A stretch of DNA of 59,598 nucleotides from an uncultured Granulosicoccaceae bacterium (GCA_938006335.1 CALLMF010000011.1:1-59598), one strand, 5' to 3'; positions 27,728-36,388 are shown, numbered from the stretch's first letter. Notes: a model not told the origin generated them from the sequence alone. Made by a program: numbers and translations.

Positions 27728-28099
27728 TCAAGCGTCTTCTTCGACCGGCACCCACCGCTCCGCGCCGTCGTGGTCGTTGCCTCCTTCGGATCGCCACAGC
27801 GCCCCGTCAGACGCAACAGCATGTACGCCCGGTCTTTCATTTTGTGGATCGCGCAAGGCGTCCTTCCAGCCGTAAACCTCATTGTTCCAGACAAGACATA
27901 CACCACCTGCGGAATTCGGGTTGTCTCGTCGCCATGCCTCGGCCACCTGGCGGATGTGTTCGAAATCGGTCATGGCTATAGTGATACCAAGGGCGTGGAT
28001 TTCATTGTAGCCTCTGTCAGCCAATAGTATGGCGTCGTACCAGGCGGGGATTACAGCGGCAGGTACTGGACCCGCCTCATCCTTCATGATCCAAGACAT
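27728..28099 (-). CDS. conserved-looking small cytoplasmic protein
   Basis: The 123-residue product is favoured over the overlapping plus-strand frame because its composition is protein-like: PAWYDAILLADRGYNEIHAL, DFEHIRQVAEAWRRDNPNS, GGVCLVWNNEVYGWKDALRD, GVHAVASDGALWRSEGGND. It ends WVPVEEDA. The layout with a V-W-x-G-W core resembles small accessory proteins of mobile elements annotated as ArdR-like anti-restriction proteins, but I cannot confirm that relationship. An in-frame stop just upstream leaves the ATG at 28099 as the first start. Confidence 0.55.
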   Translation of the reverse strand: MSWIMKDEAGPVPAAVIPAWYDAILLADRGYNEIHALGITIAMTDFEHIRQVAEAWRRDNPNSAGGVCLVWNNEVYGWKDALRDPQNERPGVHAVASDGALWRSEGGNDHDGAERWVPVEEDA

Positions 28100-28208
28100 G
28101 AGTCACAGACTGAACCATGGAGGAACTTTGAAACTCCATCGTCTATCGCTACGTTGAGTGCCCGAAATGGTTCTTCGTCGCCTCCGAACAACAAGGACAA
28201 AAGTCGTC

Positions 28209-28522
28209 ATGATCGATACCGTCGCCGGGCAGGATGATCCCGCGATGCACACGGACACAGGCGCATCGACGCAAACACTGAACGGTCAGCAAAGCGAGCT
28301 CTTCGCCTCGCACTTCGCGCGATGCGGTTGTCGGGCTCGGACATCTGGACCGAGGTTGTAGCCGTTCTGAGCGAACCTCTGCCAGGACGCATCACTGATC
28401 GGTTCCCGATCGAAAAGGCGCTGCGCGAAACTCTGCTCGCCCGAGGCATCGCTCTGGATGCAGGCCCCATACTCTACCCCGCATCCCAGGACTGGCTCGA
28501 TCGTCACACGCCCACGGGTTAA
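28209..28522 (+). pseudogene. possible frameshifted small gene
   Basis: Two overlapping frames look like halves of one protein. Frame one starts with ATG at 28209 (AAGGA about eleven bases upstream): MIDTVAGQDDPAMHTDTG ... QQSELFASHFARCGC. Frame two gives MRLSGSDIWTEVVAVLSEP, LPGRITDRFPIEKALRETLL and WLDRHTPTG to 28522. Joining them near 28320 would yield about 104 residues. The second half has good protein composition but no start of its own apart from ATG at 28322. It may equally be a real 66-residue gene. No family recognised. Confidence 0.35.
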
Positions 28523-28583
28523 CGACTGGTGAGGTAGCCTGACCGAACACTATCGGCGAGCCAGACGATCTGGCGGACGGCGA

Positions 28584-29087
28584 TCATGCAGCTCTGTCGG
28601 TTTCCCTGCCCACAACAGCATCGAGAGAGATCTGGTGACGCTCGTAACATGCCAGCACATCCTCGGTCAGTATTCCACGGAGCTTGTCGAGCTCGTGCTC
28701 CCGGAAATTGCCTCTCACCATTGCAACAGCAATCGCGAGATTGGCAAGGCCGTTGTTCTGCCAACGCTCGAGCCACTGCCGGACGGCCGCCTCCGAAGTG
28801 TAGTGGTCCGGCCCGAACAGCACTGTGATCAACCGATCAATCAGTTCGCTGTTCGATAGCGTTGGGTGCTCGGCTGCGAGTTCGGTGTATCGAGTCGCGA
28901 TTTGCTCGACGAACGGCACAGTGTCGTCGGGTTGAGTTCGATTTTTGAGTCGATTGAACAGGCCCACGACGTGCTCCAAATTGTCCGTTTCAGCTAACTG
29001 ACTCTCGTCTACCGGTGATAGCGGCTCCTGCCAAGGGCCCGTTGATACGAGAGCGCTCCGACATGCTGGCGATACGAAACGCATCAC
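28584..29087 (-). CDS. hypothetical cytoplasmic protein
   Basis: The 167-residue product is mostly helical and acidic: NLEHVVGLFNRLKNRTQPDD, VEQIATRYTELAAEHPTLSN, ELIDRLITVLFGPDHYTSEA, AVRQWLERWQNNGLANLAIA, LDKLRGILTEDVLACYERHQ. No membrane or signal segment and no family that I know. GTG at 29087 or ATG at 29084 overlaps the stop of the next upstream frame (GTGATG), suggesting translational coupling. It is transcribed away from ssb. Confidence 0.6.
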   Translation of the reverse strand: MMRFVSPACRSALVSTGPWQEPLSPVDESQLAETDNLEHVVGLFNRLKNRTQPDDTVPFVEQIATRYTELAAEHPTLSNSELIDRLITVLFGPDHYTSEAAVRQWLERWQNNGLANLAIAVAMVRGNFREHELDKLRGILTEDVLACYERHQISLDAVVGRETDRAA

Positions 29088-29470
29088 GAATCACTGGTGT
29101 CGAATGCCATGCCCGATTGCGGTAACGATCGCATTCTTATCGAAGCAGAGCTAACAAGCACTCTGCCCGTCTGCCGCCCTGCCCCGGTGTACGCACGCTC
29201 GACGGAGTAAATATCAGCTGAGGTAGCTACGCCGTCGTGTTCTGACGTCCTTTGCTGTCGTTGTGGCTCACCGACCCGTTGCGCGTCTGTATCGAAGACA
29301 GACGGTAGATCCTGCGTCGATCGCTCACGAGGCCAGTCCAAGCCCTTCGGGGAAATCGGGCGCTCCCGTGTTGTCGCTGCGCTCCTGCCCGCTCCTTCGC
29401 TGATTTCAACCGGCATCGCTCGCTGGTCTCGACGCAACCGGATACCGAGCTTCGACTCACACAGACTCAC
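29084..29470 (-). CDS. doubtful small gene divergent from ssb
   Basis: A 128-residue frame rich in Arg, Ser, Thr and Gln starts 14 bases from the ssb ATG on the other strand and overlaps the next gene by a GTGATG junction. The sequence (PVEISEGAGRSAATTRERP, ATSADIYSVERAYTGAGRQ) shows no domain and resembles a disordered or antisense translation. The overlap is the only positive sign; the region may simply be the ssb promoter area. Confidence 0.3.
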   Translation of the reverse strand: MSLCESKLGIRLRRDQRAMPVEISEGAGRSAATTRERPISPKGLDWPRERSTQDLPSVFDTDAQRVGEPQRQQRTSEHDGVATSADIYSVERAYTGAGRQTGRVLVSSASIRMRSLPQSGMAFDTSDS

Positions 29471-29484
29471 ACCGGAGAATCCTC

Positions 29485-29889
29485 ATGTCACACAGTTTCA
29501 ACAAGGTCATCCTGATCGGACACGCCGGCGGCGCCGCCGAACAGCGCAGTGACACGTTCGCCACCTTCTCTCTTGCGACCAACAAACGCTGGAAAGACGC
29601 GTCAAGCGGCGAGTGGAAGGAACGCACCGACTGGCATCGCGTCAGCGCATTCGGAAAACGGGCAGACCTCGTCATCAAGCATGTCGAGAAGGGAATCCCC
29701 CTCCTGATCGAAGGGGAGCTTCGCACCGACAGCTACGAGTATCGTGGCGAGAGACGGCAGTCGACATTCGTCGAGCTACGCAGTTTCCGGAAGCTGCCAA
29801 CGGCAACACCACGTCAGGTCGAATCGATCAGCCAAGGCGCTGACGACGACCTCTCCGACTGGCTTGATGAAGACGCCTTTCCCTTCTAG
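29485..29889 (+). CDS. ssb: single-stranded DNA-binding protein
   Basis: SSB coats single-stranded DNA during replication and, on conjugative plasmids, protects the incoming strand. The start follows GGAGAATCCTC. The OB fold is clear: SFNKVILIGHAGG, DTFATFSLATNKRWKDASSG, ERTDWHRVSAFGKRADLV, VEKGIPLLIEGELRTDSYEY and STFVELRSFRKL. The protein ends in the acidic tip DWLDEDAFPF, equivalent to the DDDIPF tail that recruits partner proteins. 134 residues, shorter than chromosomal SSB because the linker is brief, as is usual for plasmid SSBs. Confidence 0.95.
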   Translation: MSHSFNKVILIGHAGGAAEQRSDTFATFSLATNKRWKDASSGEWKERTDWHRVSAFGKRADLVIKHVEKGIPLLIEGELRTDSYEYRGERRQSTFVELRSFRKLPTATPRQVESISQGADDDLSDWLDEDAFPF

Positions 29890-30008
29890 TACTGTAGCTG
29901 CATAGCGTCAGTCGTCTGTGCAACCATTGGCGCAACAAACGTTATGCTTGATCCTGCGACAACAATGGTGGTGTTGCCAAGAAATCAGCATATTCTCGAT
30001 TTGATTCG

Positions 30009-30602
30009 ATGACGATGAACTTTGATTCTCAAATTATGGCGGTCGGTTCGGTCGCGCTGGGTACCGCCTGGATAGTCTTGTTTGTTTTGAACGCGTGGCG
30101 TCTTCGCGATCGCCCAATGAAGTCGCGTAGCGTACAGGCTCTCAGGGACTCTCTCGCGACCCTCGGTCGGGATGAGCCAATACGTGTAGCGTTCGAACTT
30201 GCTCTCGCCGAAAAGCGCTTTCACAAGGAGTTCGGTCGAACGGGCTCCGCAGAGTTCCGCAAGGCGGTACGCGATGAGATTGAATCCGGCAAAGTGACAA
30301 CAGGCGATATGCGCGCGGCAATCTATCTGCTTGACGTTGACGACCATGGTCGGCTCAGTACCGCATTCACATGGCAGTATCGCACACTGTTGGTCGTGCT
30401 CATTGCTCTGACAGTTCCATTGATACTGTACGGTTTCATACTTTTGTCTACCGCCGTACTCGATTCAGATAGCGGCATCGGTACCGCGGCTGCGTTCCTG
30501 CTGGTGTGTCTGACTGGTGTCCTTCTGTACAAGGAAATTCGAGCACTTATTCAGGGCAATCGCGCTCTGTCGTTGCTCGCGCGCGAGAACTTGCTTGCCT
30601 GA
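30009..30602 (+). CDS. membrane protein of unknown function
   Basis: The 197-residue product has one N-terminal span (about residues 9-30, IMAVGSVALGTAWIVLFVLN), a central soluble region of about 90 residues (RSVQALRDSLATLGRDEPIR, EFGRTGSAEFRKAVRDEIES) and two C-terminal spans (about 125-150, TLLVVLIALTVPLILYGFIL, and 158-178, AAAFLLVCLTGVLLYKEI). No family recognised. It stands alone between ssb and a repeated element; codon use is similar to that of ssb. Confidence 0.7.
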   Translation: MTMNFDSQIMAVGSVALGTAWIVLFVLNAWRLRDRPMKSRSVQALRDSLATLGRDEPIRVAFELALAEKRFHKEFGRTGSAEFRKAVRDEIESGKVTTGDMRAAIYLLDVDDHGRLSTAFTWQYRTLLVVLIALTVPLILYGFILLSTAVLDSDSGIGTAAAFLLVCLTGVLLYKEIRALIQGNRALSLLARENLLA

Positions 30603-30802
30603 CTTAAGAGCGGAGCTGCACGCTGGCTTCGACGTTGTGTGAATACTAGGCTGCCGTCATATCTGCTATCGCGCGCCGCGGCCAAAGTCCGCCGCACATA
30701 CTCGTTGCAACTCTCTAACGAGGGCTTTGGCCCAACCGTATGCTTGTCTCACTCCTGGTGACGCAGTAGAGGGGCGCACCGCATCCAGCCAACACCTCAA
30801 CT

Positions 30803-30980
30803 GGGCACCAACGCCACTACGAAACAAATTGGAACCGGACACACACGGCGCGTCCGACCATTGCAGCGGCCTTCTCACTGAGGGCGCTGCAACCCAGCGA
30901 CAGCACACCCGCCGCCATTACCCTGTCGGGTGCCCCTGCGCCCGCTCGCCTCTCGGCGCTGCGAGCATGGACGCAATTGA
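30803..30980. repeat. dispersed repeat type 2, copy 1
   Basis: This stretch pairs with 33295-33485. Shared blocks include GCACCAACGCCACTACGAAC, GCGGCCTTCTCACTGAGG, GGCGCTGC, CCTGTCGGGTGC and CTCGGCGCTGCGAGC. It lies about 165 bases before the lipoprotein gene at 31146. It shows no intact frame; it could be a shared leader, a small RNA or decayed insertion DNA. Confidence 0.7.
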
Positions 30981-31145
30981 GATAATCATTACTAGATCCT
31001 GCTTTAGCAGGTAGAGCGATGTGTGGCTGCGACAACTCGACGCGTAGCGTTGGCGTTTACACAGTTATTGGGACTGTCTCAGCGTGACGACCAAACGTGA
31101 ACAAACCCATGTAGGCTTATGTCAAGCTCACAAGGAAGCAAAACA

Positions 31146-31799
31146 ATGCATTGGCTCGCTGTTCTTTCTGGACTCGTTGCCATGTCGTTGTATGGCTGTT
31201 CTGTAGACGCACAGCATGCAACGGAGACTGGCCAAGAGGAAGCGAGTGTTAGACACAAAAAGCGGGGTAATTCTACAGCCCTGCCTACTACACTAATGAC
31301 GGCACAGGAAGAAGCAGAATACGAACAACTACTTGCCACGCAGCCATCGTCAAAGGTGGGTGCTCGCATGCTCTATGAATCTGAACGCGAGTTAACGTCG
31401 GATGAGCGAGACCGCGAAGACTCGTACTCCGCGCTTATTAGTCAGTTCGGCAGCGAGAATGAGCTCGGGAGTTTTGTCCGCAGCCAAAACGACGCAGTCA
31501 TTATCGATACGTTCATTGGAGTAGGCCTGAAGGAATTGGTAAACTCTGACGAGAAAATCGCACTTCTCAGGGAGTCATTCGCACCAATGACTCTGCTCGA
31601 GGCGACTACTCGGGAGCTTATCGAATCGGCAGGTGGCATTGAGTCGTACATCGCGCTACTTGAGAACGGTGAGACCGACAGGCTCAACGAGCTTCTTGAT
31701 CAACTTGGACCACTTGCACGTGACCTGCCGCAGTTTGGTGACGATGAGCAGCGGCGAGCTGCGAGTGATGGCCAACTTCCCCGATCTGACACCGATTGA
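31146..31799 (+). CDS. lipoprotein of unknown function
   Basis: The start MHWLAVLSGLVAMSLYGCSV gives a proper lipoprotein signal with Cys17; an earlier ATG nine codons upstream (MSSSQGSKT) would give an atypical lead. The mature part of about 200 residues is acidic and helical (LMTAQEEAEYEQLLATQPSS, LTSDERDREDSYSALISQFG, VNSDEKIALLRESFAPMTLL, TDRLNELLDQLGPLARDL). There is no cysteine framework, so it is not of the four-Cys family. No family recognised. AAGGAAGCAAAACA precedes the start. Confidence 0.7.
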   Translation: MHWLAVLSGLVAMSLYGCSVDAQHATETGQEEASVRHKKRGNSTALPTTLMTAQEEAEYEQLLATQPSSKVGARMLYESERELTSDERDREDSYSALISQFGSENELGSFVRSQNDAVIIDTFIGVGLKELVNSDEKIALLRESFAPMTLLEATTRELIESAGGIESYIALLENGETDRLNELLDQLGPLARDLPQFGDDEQRRAASDGQLPRSDTD

Positions 31800-31888
31800 G
31801 CTGACCGGCCCAGCCACGTAGCTTGGGCGCGCCGCTACTGGCTCACCGGACCTTATTTACTAGAGCACGGCGCTCGCGGCCTTGAGGG

Positions 31889-32410
31889 TTAGATGCACCT
31901 GCACCTTGGTGAACGGTCGGACGCGCGCGCTCTTGTCACCCGTACGTTCAGCCGTTCGCCGATCTGCTGCAGATTAAGGGAGTGGTCCGCCTCGTTTTCA
32001 ATCTCGGCGAGCTGTGTGGCCCGTTCAGCTGACCGGCGCGATCGCTCGCGCGTTGCCGCCGTCGTGTTTGTGCTCCTGACCAGGTGCAGGTTCGGATTGG
32101 TGAGCACTACCCCGCGCGCCTTCACGGCGGCGAGCCCCGCACACGTGTGCTCGCTGATTCGCTCCCGCCCGGAACAACCCATCGCGGTCATCACTTTGAT
32201 CGTTCGCGTATTCGCCTCCGGCATGTCCGCTCAACCCAACCGTACGCCGCTGTCGGCCAACTCCGCGATGAACCGCGTCGAGCAAGTGAGCCGATCAAGC
32301 TTCGCGATTACCCGTGTTGTATCAGCGGTCAGCTGGCAGCGTCGGATAGCTCGCGCCCCTCGTCTTTCTTTCCGCTCACAATCTCGCTGAACAACTCGAG
32401 CACAGTCCAG
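31889..32410 (-). pseudogene. serine recombinase (resolvase) remnant
   Basis: Reading the minus strand gives VIAKLDRLTCSTRFIAEL, then ADSGVRLG, a stop, and ADMPEANTRTIKVMTAM ... RERISEHTCAGLAAVKARG and VVLTNPNLHLVRSTNTT. These are the central motifs of resolvase/invertase-type serine recombinases (IAKLDRLSR, DMPEAN, ERERISERT, LAAAKARGVxLGNP). The C-terminal helix-turn-helix decays (LNLQQIGERLNVRVTRA). The N-terminal catalytic Ser region is missing or scrambled beyond 32400 and an internal TGA is present, so the gene is dead. It marks a past insertion of a transposon or integrative element. Confidence 0.8.
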
Positions 32411-32667
32411 CAGCGCGTCTGGAGGAACCGTCCGACTGCTTCTTCCTAGGCGGCGAGACCAAGCCTGATCCAGACGTGTTTGTCAGTGCTAACGCAGAAG
32501 CAAGGGACCACTTTCATCGTACCGGGGAGCTATATCTGCTAGACAATATGACGCTCATGCCGCAAGGCATGGGGCCGCCACCAGCAGCATCAAGGGTGTG
32601 AGTGCGATTTCATATCGGGAGAGACTGTGCCAATAAAAGTCTAAACGCCGTGAGTCCGGATCTGGCT

Positions 32668-32904
32668 TCACTCGTCGCCCTCGAGCTCTGCTTCCACACG
32701 CTGTGGTTTTACCAGGAGCACAACAACGGCCTTTCTCTGAACTGACTGTTTCTCGGTATCGAGCAGTTCCGTGCATACGACATTCACATCGATCGGGGTC
32801 TTGATACTTATGCGCACCTGATTCCACTTAACACTCGGCAACATGACGATAGTGTTCTGGCCAATCTGTGTGGGCTCAGCGATGTGTCTGGTCAGTACCA
32901 GCGT
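32668..32904 (-). CDS. divergent CsrA/RsmA-like protein with a non-standard start
   Basis: The minus strand encodes 78 residues aligned end to end with CsrA: LVLTRHIAEPTQIGQNTIVM, LPSVKWNQVRISIKTPIDVN and VVCTELLDTEKQ, against LVLTRRLGESIQIGDDVVV of the second gene at 34361. The initiator codon position carries ACG (32902-32904) instead of ATG, right after AGGAAAGGAG; CTG one codon later has ideal spacing. CsrA proteins bind GGA motifs in mRNA leaders. Here the GE of the first loop is AE and the RNA-binding C-terminal strand VHREEI reads VVCTELL. Either a functional, weakly translated variant or a decaying copy. Confidence 0.65.
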   Translation of the reverse strand, partial: TLVLTRHIAEPTQIGQNTIVMLPSVKWNQVRISIKTPIDVNVVCTELLDTEKQSVQRKAVVVLLVKPQRVEAELEGDE

Positions 32905-33294
32905 TTACTCCTTTCCTGTTTCATTCTCGACTCAGCCAGGATCTGGTTGGTGAACCATTATTTGCGACCTGGATGTCTTTCCCGAGCAACGCGATTTGGT
33001 AGTGCATTGCTCTGTCTGGCGTGTCTCCATTTCTTGTGCGTTTCCGGCCCGTCGCGTGTCAATTGCCATGATCGCCTTGTAGTCAACCCGGGGCAGGTTC
33101 GGCAGAGTAGACATAGGCAGGTGACTAAGCACGGCTCGCCCCCAGCGGTGCCGAGTCCGGGTTCTGACAGGGTGTCGCCAGGCGCTTATTCCTCCTCTGC
33201 TGCGCACGCGCCTGACCAGCTCACACCGGTCCCTCTGCTCTCTCTCGGAAAAGGACACCTAGGGACGCGCTTCGCGCTGTGTTGACGTGGACGG
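32905..33294. other. intergenic stretch with a fragment of the long repeat
   Basis: No gene is supported. Around 33145-33185 (CCGGGTTCTGACAGGGTG, TCGCCAGGCGCTTATT) it resembles the start of the long dispersed repeat seen at 39620, 41650 and 44030, so it may hold a degraded fourth copy. Confidence 0.45.
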
Positions 33295-33485
33295 CGCACC
33301 AACGCCACCACGAACAGGCGCTCGTCTATGCCACCGGTCTCGACCGGCGGCGCGGCCGTTGTAGCGGCCTTTTCACTGGGGGCGCTGCCACCCAACGACG
33401 GCACAACCACCGGGGCCCTGTCGGGTGCGCCTGCGCTCGGTCACCTCGTACCTCGGCGCTGCGAGCTTGGACGCAGTGGTGGTGC
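33295..33485. repeat. dispersed repeat type 2, copy 2
   Basis: Counterpart of 30803-30980 (shared GCACCAACGCCACCACGAAC, GCGGCCTTTTCACTGGGG, CCTGTCGGGTGC, CTCGGCGCTGCGAGC). It lies about 85 bases upstream of the radC-family gene. No intact frame. Confidence 0.7.
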
Positions 33486-33569
33486 CTCTGCCCCCCGGTC
33501 TCGGCGACGGCCAAGGGCCATGCAGACGCATGACCGGCCTTTCAACTACCGAGATTCGAGAACAGCACC

Positions 33570-34190
33570 ATGAGCAAGCAAACCGACCTGACCACCCTTT
33601 CCGATTCCGCCCTGATCGCACTGTTCATGCGTGCGCGCAACGGTCATACCGCGGAGCAGCGCGCAACCTATGCGCTGGACGAGATCGGCACACTGCGAAA
33701 ACTATTGGCGAACGACCAGCGAGACGATGACCGACTGTCCCGCACTGAACGCACACAGCTACAGGCAGCGCTGGAGCTGGCGCGACGCTACACGTTCGAA
33801 ACCATGAGCAGTCGTGACGTAATGTCATCACCTCGTGACGTCCGTGAGTATCTGAGCCTGAAACTCTCCGGACTGGAACACGAAGTGTTCGCGGCGATTT
33901 TTCTCGACAACCGCCACCGCGTCATCGAGTACAGCGAGCTGTTCACCGGCACCATTGACTCGGCTGCTGTGTATCCGCGCGAGATCGTCAAGCACTGCCT
34001 TTCACGAAACGCGGCAGCAGTAATCTTCGCCCACAACCACCCGTCCGGACAGAGTGCCCCATCGGATACCGACGTGCGTCTGACCCGAAAACTGACCGAT
34101 GCACTGAGCCTGATCGACGTGCGTGTACTCGATCACCTGGTCATCGGTGCAGGATGCATCACGTCACTGGCTGAACGTGGCCTGATGTGA
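33570..34190 (+). CDS. radC: RadC-family JAB/MPN-domain protein
   Basis: RadC-type proteins are common on plasmids and genomic islands. Despite the name a repair role is doubtful; the domain is a JAMM metalloprotease fold. The product (206 residues) has an N-terminal helical part, SSPRDVREYLSLKLSGLEHE, FLDNRHRVIEYSELFTGTID, the metal-binding VIFAHNHPSGQSAPSDTD (HxH...D) and LDHLVIGAGCITSLAERGLM. All metal ligands are present. Plasmid versions like this lack the helix-hairpin-helix of the chromosomal form. GAGAACAGCACC precedes the ATG, a weak ribosome site. Confidence 0.92.
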   Translation: MSKQTDLTTLSDSALIALFMRARNGHTAEQRATYALDEIGTLRKLLANDQRDDDRLSRTERTQLQAALELARRYTFETMSSRDVMSSPRDVREYLSLKLSGLEHEVFAAIFLDNRHRVIEYSELFTGTIDSAAVYPREIVKHCLSRNAAAVIFAHNHPSGQSAPSDTDVRLTRKLTDALSLIDVRVLDHLVIGAGCITSLAERGLM

Positions 34191-34360
34191 CAACGTGCGG
34201 ACACGACGCGAGGGATCGCGTCGTGTTCTGTATTCAGACAAGGTGTCACCATTACGTGACGTGTTGCAAACAAGGTGAGAGCAGGTAAACGCAAGGTGCC
34301 GGCTGTCGCGGCGCATATCGGTCCGGTCGCCTTGCTGCATCGTGCGACGCGCCGACCTCA

Positions 34361-34711
34361 TCAGCTCGTGACAGTGTCCGGCAGTCGCATACGACGCCTC
34401 TTCACTCGTATTCTGGGGCTCGGTGAAGTCTCTGTGACATGCGGCGTTCGCACGTGAGACTCTGTCTGGGTGTGATCGGAATCATCATCGGGTTCAGGCT
34501 GCTTATTTGAAACACTGCCGAGCGCGTTTCTGTCCAGCGTTTCGATATCCTGCACACGCCTCGCCGCGAGCAATTCCGTGCGCAGGATTTTCACGCTGCC
34601 AGGCGCGCGAATACCGACGCGCACCTGGCTTCCCTGGACATCCAGTAGCGTGACAACGACGTCGTCGCCGATCTGTATGGACTCACCGAGCCTCCTGGTC
34701 AATACGAGCAT
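34361..34711 (-). CDS. csrA: CsrA/RsmA-family translational regulator with a C-terminal extension
   Basis: The first 60 residues are a good CsrA: MLVLTRRLGESIQIGDDVVV, TLLDVQGSQVRVGIRAPGSV, KILRTELLAARR. CsrA dimers bind GGA-containing mRNA leaders and alter translation; mobile copies are thought to tune the host or the element's own transfer. The remaining 55 residues are an acidic then basic, apparently disordered tail (SNKQPEPDDDSDHTQTES, SPSPRIRVKRRRMRLPD) absent from the usual 61-residue protein. The tail may bind nucleic acid or a partner. The gene is convergent with the radC-family gene. Confidence 0.92.
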   Translation of the reverse strand: MLVLTRRLGESIQIGDDVVVTLLDVQGSQVRVGIRAPGSVKILRTELLAARRVQDIETLDRNALGSVSNKQPEPDDDSDHTQTESHVRTPHVTETSPSPRIRVKRRRMRLPDTVTS

Positions 34712-35272
34712 GGAATCCGTTACTGTTTACCGTAGGGCGGTTCGTTTGAAGGTCAGGTCTTTTTCGTCGCACAGGTGCTTGCTGTCAATCGCGTTGTTCT
34801 TTTTGCCGTAACTTCAGGTGGTGCTCGGTAAGTCGTGGCTAGGTACTTGATGGACGCTCGATCGCGTGTGGCCGTGATTCGGCGGGCGGGATCAAGGCTT
34901 CGGCAGGGAGTTGCGGGCGTTCGCTGCATTGCATTGCGTGGTGTAATTGCGCCGGAACCGGTAAGACACTAAGTGCAGCTACGTTCGCGCATCACGCGGC
35001 CTCTATTATCAGCCGGGGCGACGCGTGTTCCAAACGCGTCACCTGACCGTTTAGGTCATGCCTGTGCCTGCCGCACAAGGCCGGTAAGGGTCCGCCAGAC
35101 GGCACCGTATACCCGTCCCAAGCGAATTCCAGCGATCCCGAAGACGTATGAAATACGCGTAGCTTGCGAAATTACTGAGCCGAAACTACGGTGTTACCTC
35201 GTTACCGCAGGACATGGCAGCCACGGGCAAGTTCTCGGCGGTGTTGATCGTCCACGCATTGGAGGCTATCGA
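34712..35272. other. 0.56-kb intergenic region between csrA and a membrane-protein gene
   Basis: It should hold the csrA promoter (reading left) and that of the following gene (reading right). The long plus-strand frame through it is an upstream extension without a ribosome site. No structured element is obvious. Confidence 0.45.
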
Positions 35273-36388
35273 GTGCAATTCTCGAGGGATCATCGAAAGT
35301 ATCTGAAAAATCTGTATGTAATTGATAAGGCTTTCTGCGATGTTGCGATCCTTTTGTTTGCCGCAGGTGCAGTAGCCCTTTCCTTTCATATTTTTACCTC
35401 TCGGCTGTCAGAGCCACCGGGCTCTGCTAGCAACGCACGAGAATACATCGAATGTCGTAACGCCAGTTACGATGTTCCAGAGTGCCTCCAATCATTCCAT
35501 GAGGGGCACGGTGACGACGTCGATGGCGGTGCCAGTCGCACAGGTCAGCAGAACGTGGCGAATACGTTATTCGTGGAGAAAAGGGCTCTGTATGCACAGG
35601 AGGGTATGTGGCGAGCCACCAATGCTCTCGTAGAGCTGACGATCATCCAGATGTGGATTGGTGTCGCAACGATCTTCACCGTAGGCTGGACATTGCTCCA
35701 GACCCGCGCAATGCTCCGGGAAACCAAGGGCGCGACCAGTGCAGCCAACAAGACCGCCGATCACGCGAAGATTGCTACGGAACTCGAACTTCAGCCGTAC
35801 CTGTCTGTGCATTTCGTCAAATGCGACACGTCGCCGCCGCAGATCAGAATTACGAGAGTGACTGGTATTCACGACGAACACGACCGGCCCGCTGACATTT
35901 ACGAACCTGACTCTGGCCCTGTCTTCGACTTCAGAATTCACATTCAGAACGCAGGGAAAACCCCAGCTTCTGATCTGCGCGTCGAATTCGAAGGAGCCGC
36001 GTACGTCAGCTTGACCAGCAGGCAATACGGCCGCAGAAGCTTTACAGGAACCTTCATGCCAACCGGGAAAAGCTCCGGGTCGCTGATTGCTGCGGGAGGC
36101 GAAGAGCAATTTACTGTACGAGGCCAATTCGCGACCTCGCCGCACAGCGAGGATGAGCCTCGCTACGCTTCTAACGTCGCTCCTGCGTCAGATTTCGACG
36201 TGTCGCAGGTCGAGATCAATGCGCTGGTCATTAGGTACAAGGACTTTTCATGCAAGTCCCTCAGACACCACAAAGTGATACGGGGGAGCGTTAACCATTT
36301 TGTTGACCAGCTCGGTATCAGCAGCAGCCAAGTTAGCCTGTCATGGGTAGAGACGGAAGACGATAATTCCCATGAGGGGTATCGATGA
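35273..36388 (+). CDS. two-span membrane protein with a C-terminal beta domain, unknown function
   Basis: The start is placed at GTG 35273 because GGAGG lies seven bases upstream; the open frame extends 100 codons further but that part looks non-coding. The product (371 residues) has spans near residues 20-40 (AFCDVAILLFAAGAVALSFH) and 122-145 (TIIQMWIGVATIFTVGWTLL), a coiled segment (AMLRETKGATSAANKTADHA) and a C-terminal domain that reads like an immunoglobulin-type beta sandwich (FDFRIHIQNAGKTPASDLRV, GGEEQFTVRGQF). This layout is common among uncharacterised bacterial membrane proteins; I know no function for it. Confidence 0.75.
   Translation: MQFSRDHRKYLKNLYVIDKAFCDVAILLFAAGAVALSFHIFTSRLSEPPGSASNAREYIECRNASYDVPECLQSFHEGHGDDVDGGASRTGQQNVANTLFVEKRALYAQEGMWRATNALVELTIIQMWIGVATIFTVGWTLLQTRAMLRETKGATSAANKTADHAKIATELELQPYLSVHFVKCDTSPPQIRITRVTGIHDEHDRPADIYEPDSGPVFDFRIHIQNAGKTPASDLRVEFEGAAYVSLTSRQYGRRSFTGTFMPTGKSSGSLIAAGGEEQFTVRGQFATSPHSEDEPRYASNVAPASDFDVSQVEINALVIRYKDFSCKSLRHHKVIRGSVNHFVDQLGISSSQVSLSWVETEDDNSHEGYR

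Noticed and set aside
27395..28027. 210-residue plus-strand frame
   Set aside because: It is antisense to the better-supported 123-residue gene at 27728-28099 and has no domain or start signal.
34973..35272. N-terminal extension of the membrane protein gene at 35273
   Set aside because: The extension is Arg/Pro-rich and non-protein-like, while a GTG at 35273 has GGAGG at ideal spacing.
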